From assembly GCA_037447655.1 (NCBI GenBank), contig JBBHKE010001694.1:1-64000 (forward strand): 64,000 nt of DNA, given 5' to 3'. Of this stretch, positions 45,165 through 56,700 are shown piece by piece; position 1 is the first letter of the stretch, and the number at the start of each line of letters is the position of its first letter. The stretch comes from Zygnema cylindricum. Lineage: Eukaryota > Streptophyta > Zygnematophyceae > Zygnematales > Zygnemataceae. Under the pieces are notes generated by a model. It worked only from the letters and a program-made list of their open reading frames with translations. It had not been told where the DNA came from and ran no database searches. The position numbers were made by a program, and so were the translations under genes.

Positions 45165-46733
45165 AAGGGGCTGTCATTAAGAATTCCTATCTTTTCCGGG
45201 GATAATTATGTTTACTGGGCGGATATGGTGGAAACACATTTTGAAAATGTCAATCTTTTGGATATATTGGATGGTTCGCTGGATGAATCTGATCCGTCAT
45301 GGTCTAAGAAAAATACGCGAGTTCGTTCTATTCTGAAATTTTGTATATCTGAGGACTTAGCTATGTCTCGGATATAGATGAAAAAAGCAATTGATATCTG
45401 GAAATCTCTTAAAAGTGATTATGAAAAGGCCAATGTCCAGGGAGAGCTTCTATTGGCTGGAAAAATTTGGGACTATAAATACACTGGCGGTACAATGGGT
45501 GAATATTCTAACAAATTTTGTATCCTTGTAGATGCACATGCTTGTGTAGGTGGGGTGTTTCCTCCTTTTCAACAGGCGACATTGCTCATGAGGGGTCTCC
45601 CTCGTAGTATGAAAGGAGCATCTGACAAGCTCAAACAAAAAGATAAAGCTACAAAAAGATAAAGCCAGCTGGACTTTGCAGTTAGCCATCAATATTTTAC
45701 TAGAGGAGGAAGCTACATCTAATATTCTCAATGTTAAGCAAGTAGAGGCTTTTAATTCAAACTTTGAGAGAAAATGACAGTTTAATCAGCAAAGAAATCA
45801 GTATAATCAGTTCAGACATTTTAATCAAGGTGGAAATAAACAATCCAACAATGCATGCTTTTATTGTAGTGAGAGAGGTCATGGATACAAATTTTGTCCT
45901 AAGCTTAAAAAAACTAACGATACAGGTTTATACCGGCCGGGATGGCAACAAATCCAGTTTTACAAAGGCTTCACGGGGACTACACCTCGTGGAAATGCAC
46001 TATTTTCGGCTTCTTCGTCTCTCCAAGACGAGACTTTGACGGTTTCTACGGAGGACAATACGGATCTCTTCGCTATGGCGGCTGCAATGGAGGGCGCGAA
46101 GGACCCCAGATGGATAATGGATACAGGAGCGTCAGCCCACATGTGTTGGAACAAGGCCATCTTCAAAAATTTGAAAGCAACGCCGACGAAAAATATTTAT
46201 TATGCTTGTGGAATGAGTGTCCAAACTCTTGCTGTGGGTGATGTGTCCTTACTAGTTGATGTAGAGGGAAAAGCACTTGAAAGGACTCTTCACAATGTCT
46301 TATTTGTGCCTGACTTTAAGAAAAATCTGTTTTCTACGTAGTTGGTAGAGAGCAAAGGCTTTGAGGTTAATTTGAAAAATGGTCGGCAAGTTGTTAGCAA
46401 AAATGGCAAGGTTGCGGTTACAGGTACTAGAGATAGTAGCAAGATGTATCGCATGGATATGGCTAATACAAAGGAGAATGATGTTTTGTACTCCGGTGTT
46501 TTGCACTCAGATGAGTTGTGGCATAAAAGATTAGGCTATGTAAATTATGATAGTTTGAGGAAAATGGTCACTGCTGGAAAAATAGAGGGTGTATCAATCA
46601 CAGATGGGCCGGTCAAAACTTGCGATGGTTGCGCTTTAGGCAAAATCCACAGATTGCCATTTTCTAAGGTGTCTGAGAATCGGTCAACGAAACTTTTACA
46701 ACATATTCATTCGGATGTCTTTGGTCCGGCGAA
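45102..46733 (+). pseudogene. Ty1/copia gag-protease-integrase start, truncated
   Basis: Copia-type polyprotein remnant. Gag starts at ATG 45102 (IPIFSGDNYVYWADMVETHF; IWKSLKSDYE) with an in-frame TAG at 45375. A 16-bp tandem duplication at 45635-45666 shifts the frame by one. The next frame holds the knuckle CFYCSERGHGYKFC, the protease motif WIMDTGASAHMCW (near 46110), a TAG at 46339, and the pre-integrase motif LWHKRLGYVNYDSLRKM...CDGCALGKIHRLPF. The sequence stops matching at HIHSDVFGPA (46733), the start of the integrase core. Integrase core, RT and RNase H are absent. Not functional. Confidence 0.9.
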
Positions 46734-46949
46734 GAAGAGACAAAATGACAATAAATACAAAAGAGATGGAAAGAGTCAAAAGAGCCAAAGGAGACGAAGG
46801 AGTAAGTCACGGGGCACCTATTGTCTCTTCTATGGAAAACGAAAGCGAGAGAGGAAAGAGATAAACTGGCCTGATTCTTTTCAAAACCAGTATTTCTCCT
46901 TCTACTCCCTCCGCCTCCTCCAAACTCTCCCTCTCCCTCTCCCACTCTC

Positions 46950-47325
46950 TACTTGGTGGTTTGACATGCCTCTCAAGTACACTGGTGTTGCCAGTTCAAC
47001 ACAAGTATAAGAATTAGGACTCAGAACATATTATGCATCCAAGACTTCCAAGTAGTAAAACTGCAGACAATTTTTGGGAAACTTCTGAGTATTATATCTT
47101 GAGTGTTGTCAGGTCAATTGTGCTAAAACTTTGGAAGTTATCAGTGTTTATGCTACTCTATATTCTGATAGAGTTTTGTGAGGTTTGGATGCTTGTAATA
47201 GAATTGGTGAGCACTTAAGAATAGTTGTTTGGTAGGATTCTTGATAGCTTCTGAGAGTGTATCATGTCTACTTCTACTAGTACTGCTGCTCCTCCACCAG
47301 CACCGGTGGTTGTAGAACAACACCG
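46950..47325 (+). repeat. Copia leader plus gag start, direct repeat unit 2
   Basis: Second copy of the 44787-45164 unit, again with the ATG and the first codons (STSTSTAAPPPAPVVV-like), then broken at 47325 against LTR-like copy C. Between the units, 46734-46949 is unrelated A/G-rich and CT-rich sequence. Confidence 0.8.
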
Positions 47326-47326
47326 T

Positions 47327-47720
47327 AATCCGTAGTTTTATATTACTGGATCTATGTCTCCCTAAAACAGTTTCAGTTAAATGAACTATCCTATGCATAA
47401 ATGTGTAATTAAATATCAAACCATATATTACGTAACACTAGTTAAAGACTTAACGGCTAAGGCTAGCGACTACCGACTGCTTGCCGTCCGGTAGGTACCT
47501 GGATCAAATCTTGTGACCGGCACAAACCTTTTAGTTAATAAACCCCTAACTTATATATATTTCCCGTAAACCTCTGGATAGCTTTGGTAGCCATGGCTCT
47601 AGCTCCCTCTCCAATTTTTCAGTGACTGCGACAAGTTTGAGAGATGGAGAGAGAAGTTAGAGGTAGACTTCCTCGGCTTCTTTCTATATTTCTATTTAGA
47701 CCTATAAAATACTTTAAATG
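47327..47720 (+). repeat. LTR-like repeat, copy C (partial)
   Basis: Begins within the GTATCTATG region, keeps GACTTAACGGCTAAGGC, the tRNA-like hairpin (47481-47525), GGTAGCCATGGCTCTAGCTCC and TTCAGTGACTGCGACAAGT. It is the most diverged copy. Its acceptor-like stem reads TTGCCG/CGGCAA where A and B read TTGACG/CGTCAA, a compensated change. The T-stem is degraded. Confidence 0.6.
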
Positions 47721-48421
47721 GACCATTAATTTCTTCACTGTAGTTGCGATGTTAGAGCAGGACAATTGCGATGTTAGACTAGCGCATCATAGCAACATAG
47801 CAACGAAACTTAGCAGCATAGCAACGTAGCAAAATGTAAAGTGTACTGTATAGTTCTAAAACCTAGTGTGGATAGGATGCAATTAATGAAGTGTATCCTC
47901 GTGTACATAGTTGACTAGCTGTAGTACTGCATTAACTTGCAATTAGCTAGTTGAAATAGTGAGTAGATTTAGTGAAGAGACACTCTTTTTTGAAGTAGAC
48001 TTTTGACAGCGAGCAGACAATCTTGTAATCTCTTCATGAGTCATAAAGCCCTAGCTTTTCCTTGTGTGCACTATGTAACCTTACTGTTGCTGCGAGTGAA
48101 TCTTTGGGAGTATTTTAGCTGTTCATCTAAGACGTGGTGTCTAGGTTACTCCTTTTACAAAGAGAGAGAGAAAATGTGAGAGAGAGCGAGAGAGAGAGCT
48201 GGGCATCTTTCGGTAGTTTTTAAGTGTCCATTACGTATCGGGGGGTGGTACGGTAATGTACCGAATAAGTTCAGAGGTAAAGCGTAAATTATTTGCTCGA
48301 TTGTTATCATTAATTCATCGTGTACCAATAATTTCATTACCAACATATCGAAATTATATGTCGATTTGTTGTAGGTAGTACATATTGGTTTTAGGTAAGA
48401 GGCTACTGATACACAACACTA
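47721..48421. other. Intergenic DNA, no gene seen
   Basis: Contains small ATAGCAACATAGCAACG-type repeats (47790-47830) and a GA run (48163-48200). GGCTACTGATACACAACACTA before 48421 recurs, diverged, at 36365 and 48805 and resembles the end of the GATATATCG hAT family. No coding signal. Confidence 0.5.
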
Positions 48422-48637
48422 CACCGTGTAATGCTTTTATTGTTCATAATTTTTTTTCCATCTAAAACATCTTTCTATCCGTACACATTTGTCAAATATT
48501 CGATCTTATGTTTGCGACTGGAAGGCAAAATTCTCACCTTCCGATTGGCGGTCTCTCTCTGAAAATCGGTCAAGAGTGTTAAGTGAATAGACGTTTTACA
48601 TGGTGAAAATAATGTAACACTTATAACGATCATGGTG
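48422..48637. mobile_element. Short CACCG-family MITE
   Basis: Starts CACCGTGTAATGC after TA and ends ACACTTATAACGATCATGGTG. The inner blocks ACATCTTTCTATCCGTACAC and CACCTTCCGATTGGCGG match other copies; 216 bp. Confidence 0.75.
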
Positions 48638-50010
48638 TGGTTTTTTTTATTAGGTCTTTAAAAAGAGAAGTATACTTATATCAATATTTATTAAGTTATT
48701 TTCCATATAGATTGGAAGTGCATCATAATAATTTCTATAATGATCCAGCGGAACGATTCATCGATTATATGTAAGCAAAAAAATTACTTATCGGTTAACG
48801 GTAAAAGGCTATTGATTCACAACACTACGGGAAGTTATTGTGATATTAATATTCGATACTCGAATCTGATTTTTTTTTTTTTTTTAAATCTCTGCACCTG
48901 AAATCCATCCGAATTATGCCACACTTCTAATTTGTTAATAGACTCAACACACTTTTCGGCAAAAAGAAAGTTTAATCGAGAATCGATTTATTGCGACCAT
49001 CCGTTCGCGCCCGTACCTCAAAATGTACAAAATTAATGGTACATCTCCCTTATACCTTCCACGATACCAAGAGTACAAAGTACAATAATGTTGTATAGTA
49101 TAGACAATATTGTAATGAATCTTGCAACTTTTCAGCTCGATAGGGGTCACGCTGGAGTCCACGTCGCCCCTGTTTCTGTTTTCTCTGTGCGACTGTATCT
49201 ATACAGTTTATTTTATATGTTTTTTTTTTTTTTAATATGAAAAATTAATATTAAAAATGACCCTAAACATATGAGCCCTATTCACATACCCGATCCCAAG
49301 AGGTGCCGAAGGTGTCGAGGCATCCCGCAGGTCCTGCAAATGTTTAGAGGCTTGTTTCGAAACCAATAATGTATAGTAGTGTAGTGGAACTTACCTACGA
49401 AACCTTCATTTTTGTTCGTTTTTGCTTACCCGGCCGTACCCGATTTGTTTTTTTTTTTTTAGTCACCAGGCCGAATCCGACCGACCCCCAAAATTTGCCC
49501 CCAGGATTTGTTCCGGATCCGACGCGGGAGGGCGGGTACCGGTCGATGACGGATTCGGGTACCCGATCGCGACCTATGGCGTGTATCTGCATATGCACGT
49601 TTCGGTACTGAACATCAAGTTTACGTCTATTTGTGCCAATCATTTCATGCATAATGTTTTTTGAACCTCTTTGTACCCTCGATGGTTTTTCCCATCGCTC
49701 TTTTTGAAATAAAGTTTCTTGCAGTATGCAAAGAAAAGTTCATCCAGGTAGAAAAAAAGGGGTAAAGAAACAAATTATTGAAATTAAAGATCTAAAGACT
49801 ATCAAGAGTCAAAGAGAATATACGCAATGAGTTAAGAGAGTGCAATCTCGTTTCGGATATTCGGGGCGATGCACGGCCAAAAAGGTACAAAAAAGTGCAC
49901 GAAAATAGTCGTCAAAGTGTGTAATTATAAATAACCGGGTTGAGAAAACTGCCCCCCCTAGAAAATTTAGCTAGTTTGCCGTACAGTTCTGTCATTTCTG
50001 AAAGGTGTGG
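48638..50010. repeat. Segmental duplication, right copy (with 36181-38973)
   Basis: The copy without the hAT element: at 49797-49810 the sequence AGACTATCAAGAGTC is uninterrupted. It ends at the promoter side of the TAF15-type gene. The interval 49114-49364 is inverted relative to the left copy. Confidence 0.88.
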
Positions 50011-50105
50011 ACCTACAATATCGACGAAGACCTGTATTTCCCTTGCAAGTGTTCCTTGCAGTCAGCTGTTAAGTGTAAAGCCACAGTACTGTACTGTACG
50101 CTGGT
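49970..50105. repeat. Diverged copy of the TAF15-type gene's proximal upstream region
   Basis: TTCTGTCATTTCTGAAAGG, GACCTGTATTTCCC and CTTGCAAGTGTTCCTTGCAG align in order with TTACTGTCAGCGCTGAAAGG, GATCTGTGTCCC and CTGCAAGGGTTTCTTGCAG at 50636-50731. It may be a duplicated promoter or 5'-leader fragment, now separated by two MITEs. Confidence 0.55.
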
Positions 50106-50117
50106 TAAAGCACAGTA

Positions 50118-50314
50118 CACCGCCAATCGCTATTAGAGTCAAGGATTAAATAGCGTCAAAAAATAATTAGTGTTATTGATTCTAATTTAGTACCTGAGAC
50201 GTGGCATATTTTGGTCCACGTACTTAAATAGTGATATTAATTGTATTTTAGGTTTTTTTTTTTGAAAAAAGGGCACCGAATTGGCGTTATATACTCTAAT
50301 AGCGATTGGCGGTG
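50118..50314. mobile_element. Short CACCG-family MITE upstream of the TAF15-type gene
   Basis: Starts CACCGCCAATCGCTATTAG and ends CTAATAGCGATTGGCGGTG, both next to TA; 197 bp with near-perfect inverted termini. About 440-630 bp upstream of the start codon. Confidence 0.88.
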
Positions 50315-50383
50315 TACTGGATTGTACTTTCTCGCATGTGATTCACTTGTACTGTTATACAGCCTAGCCAGTCAGCGTAGCTA

Positions 50384-50600
50384 CACCGAGAATCGCTATT
50401 AGTGTTAATGCTTTTTTAGTCTCTTAAAACATATTTTATCCGTACACACTTGTCGGATTGTGTATCTGACGGTTGCTATTGAAAGGTAAAACTCTCAGCT
50501 CCCGATTGGCGGTCTCAAATTCAAGATTGGAAAAGTGTGTACGGAGAAAAGATGATTTAATTGGCGAAAATAACATTGACGCTAATAGCGATTCACGGTG
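50384..50600. mobile_element. Second short CACCG-family MITE upstream of the TAF15-type gene
   Basis: Starts CACCGAGAATCGCTATTAG after TA and ends GCTAATAGCGATTCACGGTG; 217 bp. The right flank is TT, so one target base has changed. It lies 150 bp upstream of the start codon. Confidence 0.88.
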
Positions 50601-50750
50601 TTCTGTACTGTAGCTACTGTAGTTCGCTGTCCAGTTACTGTCAGCGCTGAAAGGTCAATGGTGCTACAACTTTGACAAGGATCTGTGTCCCATAATATCT
50701 CCTGCAAGGGTTTCTTGCAGTCTTCTCCAATCTTCCTGCAGCTTGTAGCT

Positions 50751-53700
50751 ATGTCGTCGTACGGTGGTGGTTACGGAAGTTTTGGAGACGGAAACGGAGG
50801 GTATTCAGGCGGAGGTGGGAGAGGTGGATATCGTGCCCGTGAATAATCTTTCTTTATGGTTTCTTTTTTAACAAATAATTATATTGTTATTGTTGATTGG
50901 GTTTAAGATGTTGGAGATTTGGATTTCGCTTTATGAATCAGGACGGAATGGTTTGTATTAGTCTGAGGAAGGTGACGGAACTAGTTTCTGTTTGTTTAAA
51001 AGATTGATTTGGTTACGAGGCAGATGTTGGCGATCTTAGGGTTTTTTGGTTACTGTGCAATTTTTGAAGTTTGTCGTCATTTCTTAAGTATTTCTGCGAG
51101 TATTTTCTCTCCAGTTTTTGTTAGTGTGCTGTCGTTTTTTGTGTATGCTGTTTTTTCTTTCTTCTTGCTATGTCGTGTATTTTAAGCGTCTTTGTTGTTA
51201 TCAATATTTGTTCATTCATGCTGAGATTTTTCTTTCTTCTTTCTTTCTCCGTCTTGTAAATCTTTTGCCGCCATCGATGCAGTGGATTTATACAGCAGCT
51301 TGCTGGTTTGTGTTTCTATCGACTTTTTTTTCTCCAATTTTATTTTATTTTTTTGTTTCTACTTTTGTTTTTACTTTTGTTCGGCTTGTTATCGTGTGAC
51401 TGATGTTGCCTAAGAGCTCTGATGGATTTTTTTTTTAAGTAGTTTTTTTTTTCCTATACACAAGTCCGATTGGCACTTGTTGTAGTATATGCTTTGCCAT
51501 TGTGTCTGACATGATGATTGTGATTTGGTTTTTCTTCTGTTTGCTGAAACTCACCCGTTGTGTTTTAACCTTTTTACTGCTATTTAATTCTACGCACTGA
51601 GTAATGAGTATTTGTTATTTTTCAATAATGTGCTGTTGTCGATATGAAGGCGGCCAGTTTTGTGTTTGGGTATCCCCTCTACTTTAAATTTTCTGTGTAA
51701 CTTGTTCTCCCTTGATCTTTATGTGTATTGCAGGTGACGTATTACCACTACTCTGTTAATTAACTCTTTCTGCGATTTTATCGTATTAGTTTTGTTGTTC
51801 TTATTGCAGTCAATTCATGGTCTATTTTTTCATGTTTTCTGTCTTGATAGCCTACGTGGAATTACCCTCATATTACTTTTGTCATGATGAGGTTGTGTCT
51901 TTACACTACTTTTGGTCTTTTTCTTCTTTTTTCACGTCAAGGTTTCGTCTTTTTTATGCTTCTTTTGTCATGACGAGGTTTTGGTTTATTCATTTTTGTC
52001 ATCATACCTCTTTTTTTTATGCCGAGGGTTTGTCCTTATTTTTAACCGTTTAAGAATTGAAGACTTGCTATACAGAGACTGACTGTTGACTAAGGGTGCC
52101 TGGAGGCTGTATCAGGGGGTTATGGTGGTGGCGGGGGGGGAGGAGGAGGGGGGGGAGGAGGAGGAGGAGGAGGTCGAGGAGGCGAACGAGAGGGCGACTG
52201 GCTGTGCCCTAATCCAACGTATGTGCTGTTGGACTCAGTTCAGATGCCCCTGAAAGAGGTACTGGGGCTCTGTCCTTCCTTGTTTTGTTATATGTAGTAC
52301 AGCATCGTGTTGGATATTGTATTACTCCTTTTTTTTGGCTTTCTATGACTGCAATATTAGTGGATTTTTTGATGTTTTGAGATCTGTCTACTTGAAAAGG
52401 AGGAACCCTTTAATGTTATGTATTCTGACATAGAAGAAAAGTTTATAATTTTCTGGTTTTTCTTGTTCACTTTTTAACTGGACGCTGTTTCGATAAGTCT
52501 AAGGTGTACGAATGAAAACTGGTCCTGTATTTTTATTGTATTTGATTTTGGCTGTATTCTCTTGGTATATCCTTATATGTTATTTTATTTTACGATCGGT
52601 TCTTTATTTTGTTTCCTCAATGCTGGCCTAGAAACAAGAACTGGCCCGTGATGTTTTCCGGATTTGATTGTGCCTTTGTTCTCCTATTAAATCCTTTTCT
52701 TTCTGGTGTTTTTCATTTTTGTTTGTTCAATGTGGATAAGCTATTTTTCATATTTATCAGGTTCGATGGTGCTCCCCTATTAGGTCCTTTATTTTTTTTT
52801 TTTTCAATTGTTCTAATTTTTGTTTGTATATGCAGGTGTGGCAATAATAATTTTGCACGTCGTTCTGAATGCAACAAATGTGGCTCTCCAAAACCAGGAG
52901 GTGGTGGAGGTGGTGGAGGTAGTGGGGGATACGGTGGAGGCTATGGTGCTGCTGGAGGTCGTGGACCACCCTCTAAAGATGGAGACTGGACTTGCCCTAA
53001 TCCAAGGTGAGTAGAAATACTCGATGATGTTTTATCCCTTCTGGTTTTTTCTTATTGTTGATCTTTTTGGGAATGAGGACTGACACAGTAACAAGATATA
53101 ATTTGTCTTCGTCTTTTTTCTGATGTGGTGTAGTAGTTTACTGAAATGGATTTTGTTTTGTTTATCATAAGGTTTTCATCCATAGGGTTGGACACTTTTG
53201 AATGATTCTTGATCGTCGTGTCCTGCTGTTATTGCTGTTTGTAATAGACCTGGAAATCATAGCTGATTATGATAGAGTTGAATATCATACCCGACTGATT
53301 ATATTTGACTTTCTGTAATAGACACATATCTGACAGTGACTGTACGGTTCTTTCTTTTCCTGTTCTGTAATAGAGCTGAAAGTAATTTCTGATAATCATT
53401 ATGTTTGAATATTAACAACTGCTATTTTGTGTTGATTTAATGGAAATGCAGTTGTGGCAATAGCAATTTTGCAAGGAGGCAAGAGTGCAACAAGTGCGGG
53501 ACAGGAAGGCCCCCAGCTGGACCAGCAGTTGGAGGTGGCTACAGTGGGGGTGGAGGGAGGGAAAGCCGGGGAGGTGGAGGAGGCTACAGCGACAGAGAGA
53601 AGGGCTATGGTGGCCGGGATGGTGGACCTGGTCGTGACGGGGGAGGTGGTAGTTATGGAAGTCGTGATGGAGGAGGTGGTTACAGTGGGCGAGGAGGAAG

Positions 53701-56700
53701 TGGAGGAGGTGGAGGTGGAGGTGGAGGAGGTGGAGGTGGAGGTGGAGGAGGTGGAGGGTACGGAGGGCGAGATGGAGGATATGGGGGAGGGAGAGATGGA
53801 GGTTATGGAGGAGGAGGGGGTGGAGGAGGTGGTTACGGAGGGGAAGGTGGAAGGGGTGGTGGAAGTTATGCGGCAGCTGAAGAAGCTGGTCAAGGAGAGG
53901 TAGCAGTTAAAGTAAAGCAGTGTGATGAGAACTGTGGGGATAATTGCGACAATACTCGGGTGTACATCTCAGGACTTCCCAAGGACATCACAAGTGATGA
54001 ATTACGGGACTTGTTTGGTGGGATCGGCCAGGTCAGTGACGGGGCAGTGGGCTCATATTGCTGCTGCAAAATGACGGGTGAGGATCTGGTTATTTCCCAG
54101 TAATGAATGGTAAGCATTTGTGATTTGGTTTGTGGTGTGGGATTGTTATTTCCCTGTTATTAATTATGAGCACTTACTGATCTTGATTTTGATGAGGGAT
54201 TGCAACTTCCCAAAATGACACTTATTGGTATGATTTGGCCAGTTCTGAATGATGAGCATTTATTAATTGGGTTGTGATGAGGAATACTTATTTTCCAGAA
54301 TGATGCAATATACTTTAACACCATGAAAGGACCTGAATTGGTTTTAGTTAAATACCATGATTAATCGCAGGTTTTGATTTTGTAATTGAACGGGAGTCAA
54401 GTTATTCCCTTAGAATGTGGTCTGGTGTTTAGTGGTTTTTCTTGTATTCAATGTCCTAGGGAGGTGAAGGCACCCGGAGAGTCAAGGTTTGCATCAAGTA
54501 TTCCGGGTGTCAATGAGGCACTAACAACCTTGAGCAATAGAGTATTTGACCTGGAGGTGACAGTTATATGTCTTTTCTTTTGTTTTGGCCTCGTGATTTT
54601 GGGTGCAATCCAAGAAAATTTTCCACTATGATCAAAATGGAAAACAATTGACGGTAGTTTAAACCTTTATGCTCTCCTATATCATTATCAACATGCAAAA
54701 TTTGCTTTTGTCAACTGCAGTGTCCCGTTGCTGCTGTAAATCACAGTTGAAATACAATATATCGTGATGCTTTGCTGTACAGAAATTGCATCAATCCTTT
54801 GTATCCTAATGCCGTCAAAGAAATAGAACTGATACAGAAAACTTTTGTTTATTTGTACATTTTGTTTTTTTCCTCAAACCTTCGCATAAAGTATGTAATG
54901 AATTATCAACAGTGTTGTTACGGTAGGCTTTGTGTTGATGTGTAGGTACAGCTGACCTGGTATTTGTTTGAATAAAATATGTTATTATATAATCTGTACA
55001 GGTTTGTACACCTCAGGTTTTCTATTGTGGTAGCAATAGGAAGAAAAATATCACATTCATAGTGGTGGACTGGTGATGAATTGCCGCATCACTCTATTGA
55101 CATAAATACCATTTTCTGTTCAATGTTTTTGTTTTCCTTCCGGATATAATTGCAGTCGAACTGCTGACCATGACTTTCTGTGCAATTTTGACAGCATTTT
55201 GTGCACTGCTTGCCTTAATGGAAAAGTGTTTCCATTTTTTCTTTTTTATCAATTGATCTTGGTTTCTTGCAGCCTAAATTGTTATTGTTTTGGTTTTCAT
55301 CTTTTGACAAGATGTAGACATGAAAGATTACTTAGTCATGGATTGTTGTTCATATTCCATAACAGGTCGCTCGCATTAAACAGAAGCGTGGTTACAAGGA
55401 CCAATGGCCATGGAACATTAAGATTTATCAGGATGAAAGTGGACAAAACAAAGGAGATGCAGTACTCACTTACGAAGATCCTCAAGCTGCTCACAGTGCC
55501 GGCGGATTTTTTAATGGTAAATTCATAAACTATATAATGAAAAGTTATCCTATTATTTGATGCTATTCTTGCTAAATGGTAATTCCTAGACTATTATGCG
55601 AACGCATCCTTTTTTTTAAGGTTATTCTTGCAAAGTTGGAAATTGCTAGATTTTATCATTGTAACATAACTTTCTATTTACTGTTATTTTTGCGCATTTG
55701 GTGATTTAGATTTGGAAGGTGACTTCATAAAATATCATGTAAACTTGCTGCTCACAGTAGGCCGATTTTTTTTATCATAGCCTGGTAACAGTAGAAAGTG
55801 TTATTCTGCGTTTTGTGAGTAATTACACAGTATCTTGGAGTAGACAGACCTACTATCTGGCAAAAAATTGCATGAAAGTTTAAGTTTACGTCATAGTGCT
55901 GGTAGTGTAACCAGGCTAAGCAGAGTCTAATATTTTTTTGATAAATCACTCTCGATTACCGTTACCTTTGTGAATTTGGTTGTAGAAATTTGGACAAGGA
56001 TTTTTTCAGATATCTTGTCATTCTCCTCTCTTCACACCAAGTGTGGCCTTTGGGTTTAGTTTTCCTCCACTTCTTAAATAATTCTTGATAGAATTCTTTT
56101 ATTTTTTCTTGATCTCTTGTAATTTGTCTTATCTGAAACAGATCATGAGATTCGAGGACAGAAAATGAAGGTGACTATGGCGGAAAAATCAGCCCCTCGG
56201 GCACCACAAGCTGGATTTGGAAGAGGGTATGTCTGTCTTTCTCTTAGGAATTTGTTTTGTGAAATATGTATACCCGTTGATTTGTTTTCCGATATGTTTA
56301 TCTTTTATTTTAATGTTCTTTGTGATTGACTGTTCATGAAAAATGTAATGCAATGTACAGATTGTGAATTTTCTGGATGACCTGACTATACAAAGGACGC
56401 TTGCACAGAGATATGTTTGTGAGCATTTGTTTTTCCCCAAAGGCACGTGGTTAAGTAGACCGTGAGATCGCTATTAACGTTAATGACACAAACATCGTGA
56501 TGGTCTTTTTTGCCGCCTGAACACAAATTAGCGTAATTAATACTGTTTGTTTTTTCTTATCTTATTATATTCTGTGGTTCACAATTGTCCACTTCATTTG
56601 GACCAGAAATAGGATTAATAACACTAAACAAGTCCTCACTTCATGATAATGATTCATGGTGTAGTTTGTGTTTGCCTTGAAATTATTGTAGTTGAAGTCT

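Noticed and set aside
51118-52053. Phe/Leu/Ser-rich frames that look like membrane proteins
   Set aside because: They are T-rich intron sequence of the TAF15-type gene; hydrophobic codons follow from T richness.
53399-53893. Minus-strand Ser/Thr-rich frame of 164 residues and plus-strand Glu/Val-rich frame of 149 residues
   Set aside because: Both are shadows of the Gly-rich fourth exon of the TAF15-type gene in other frames.
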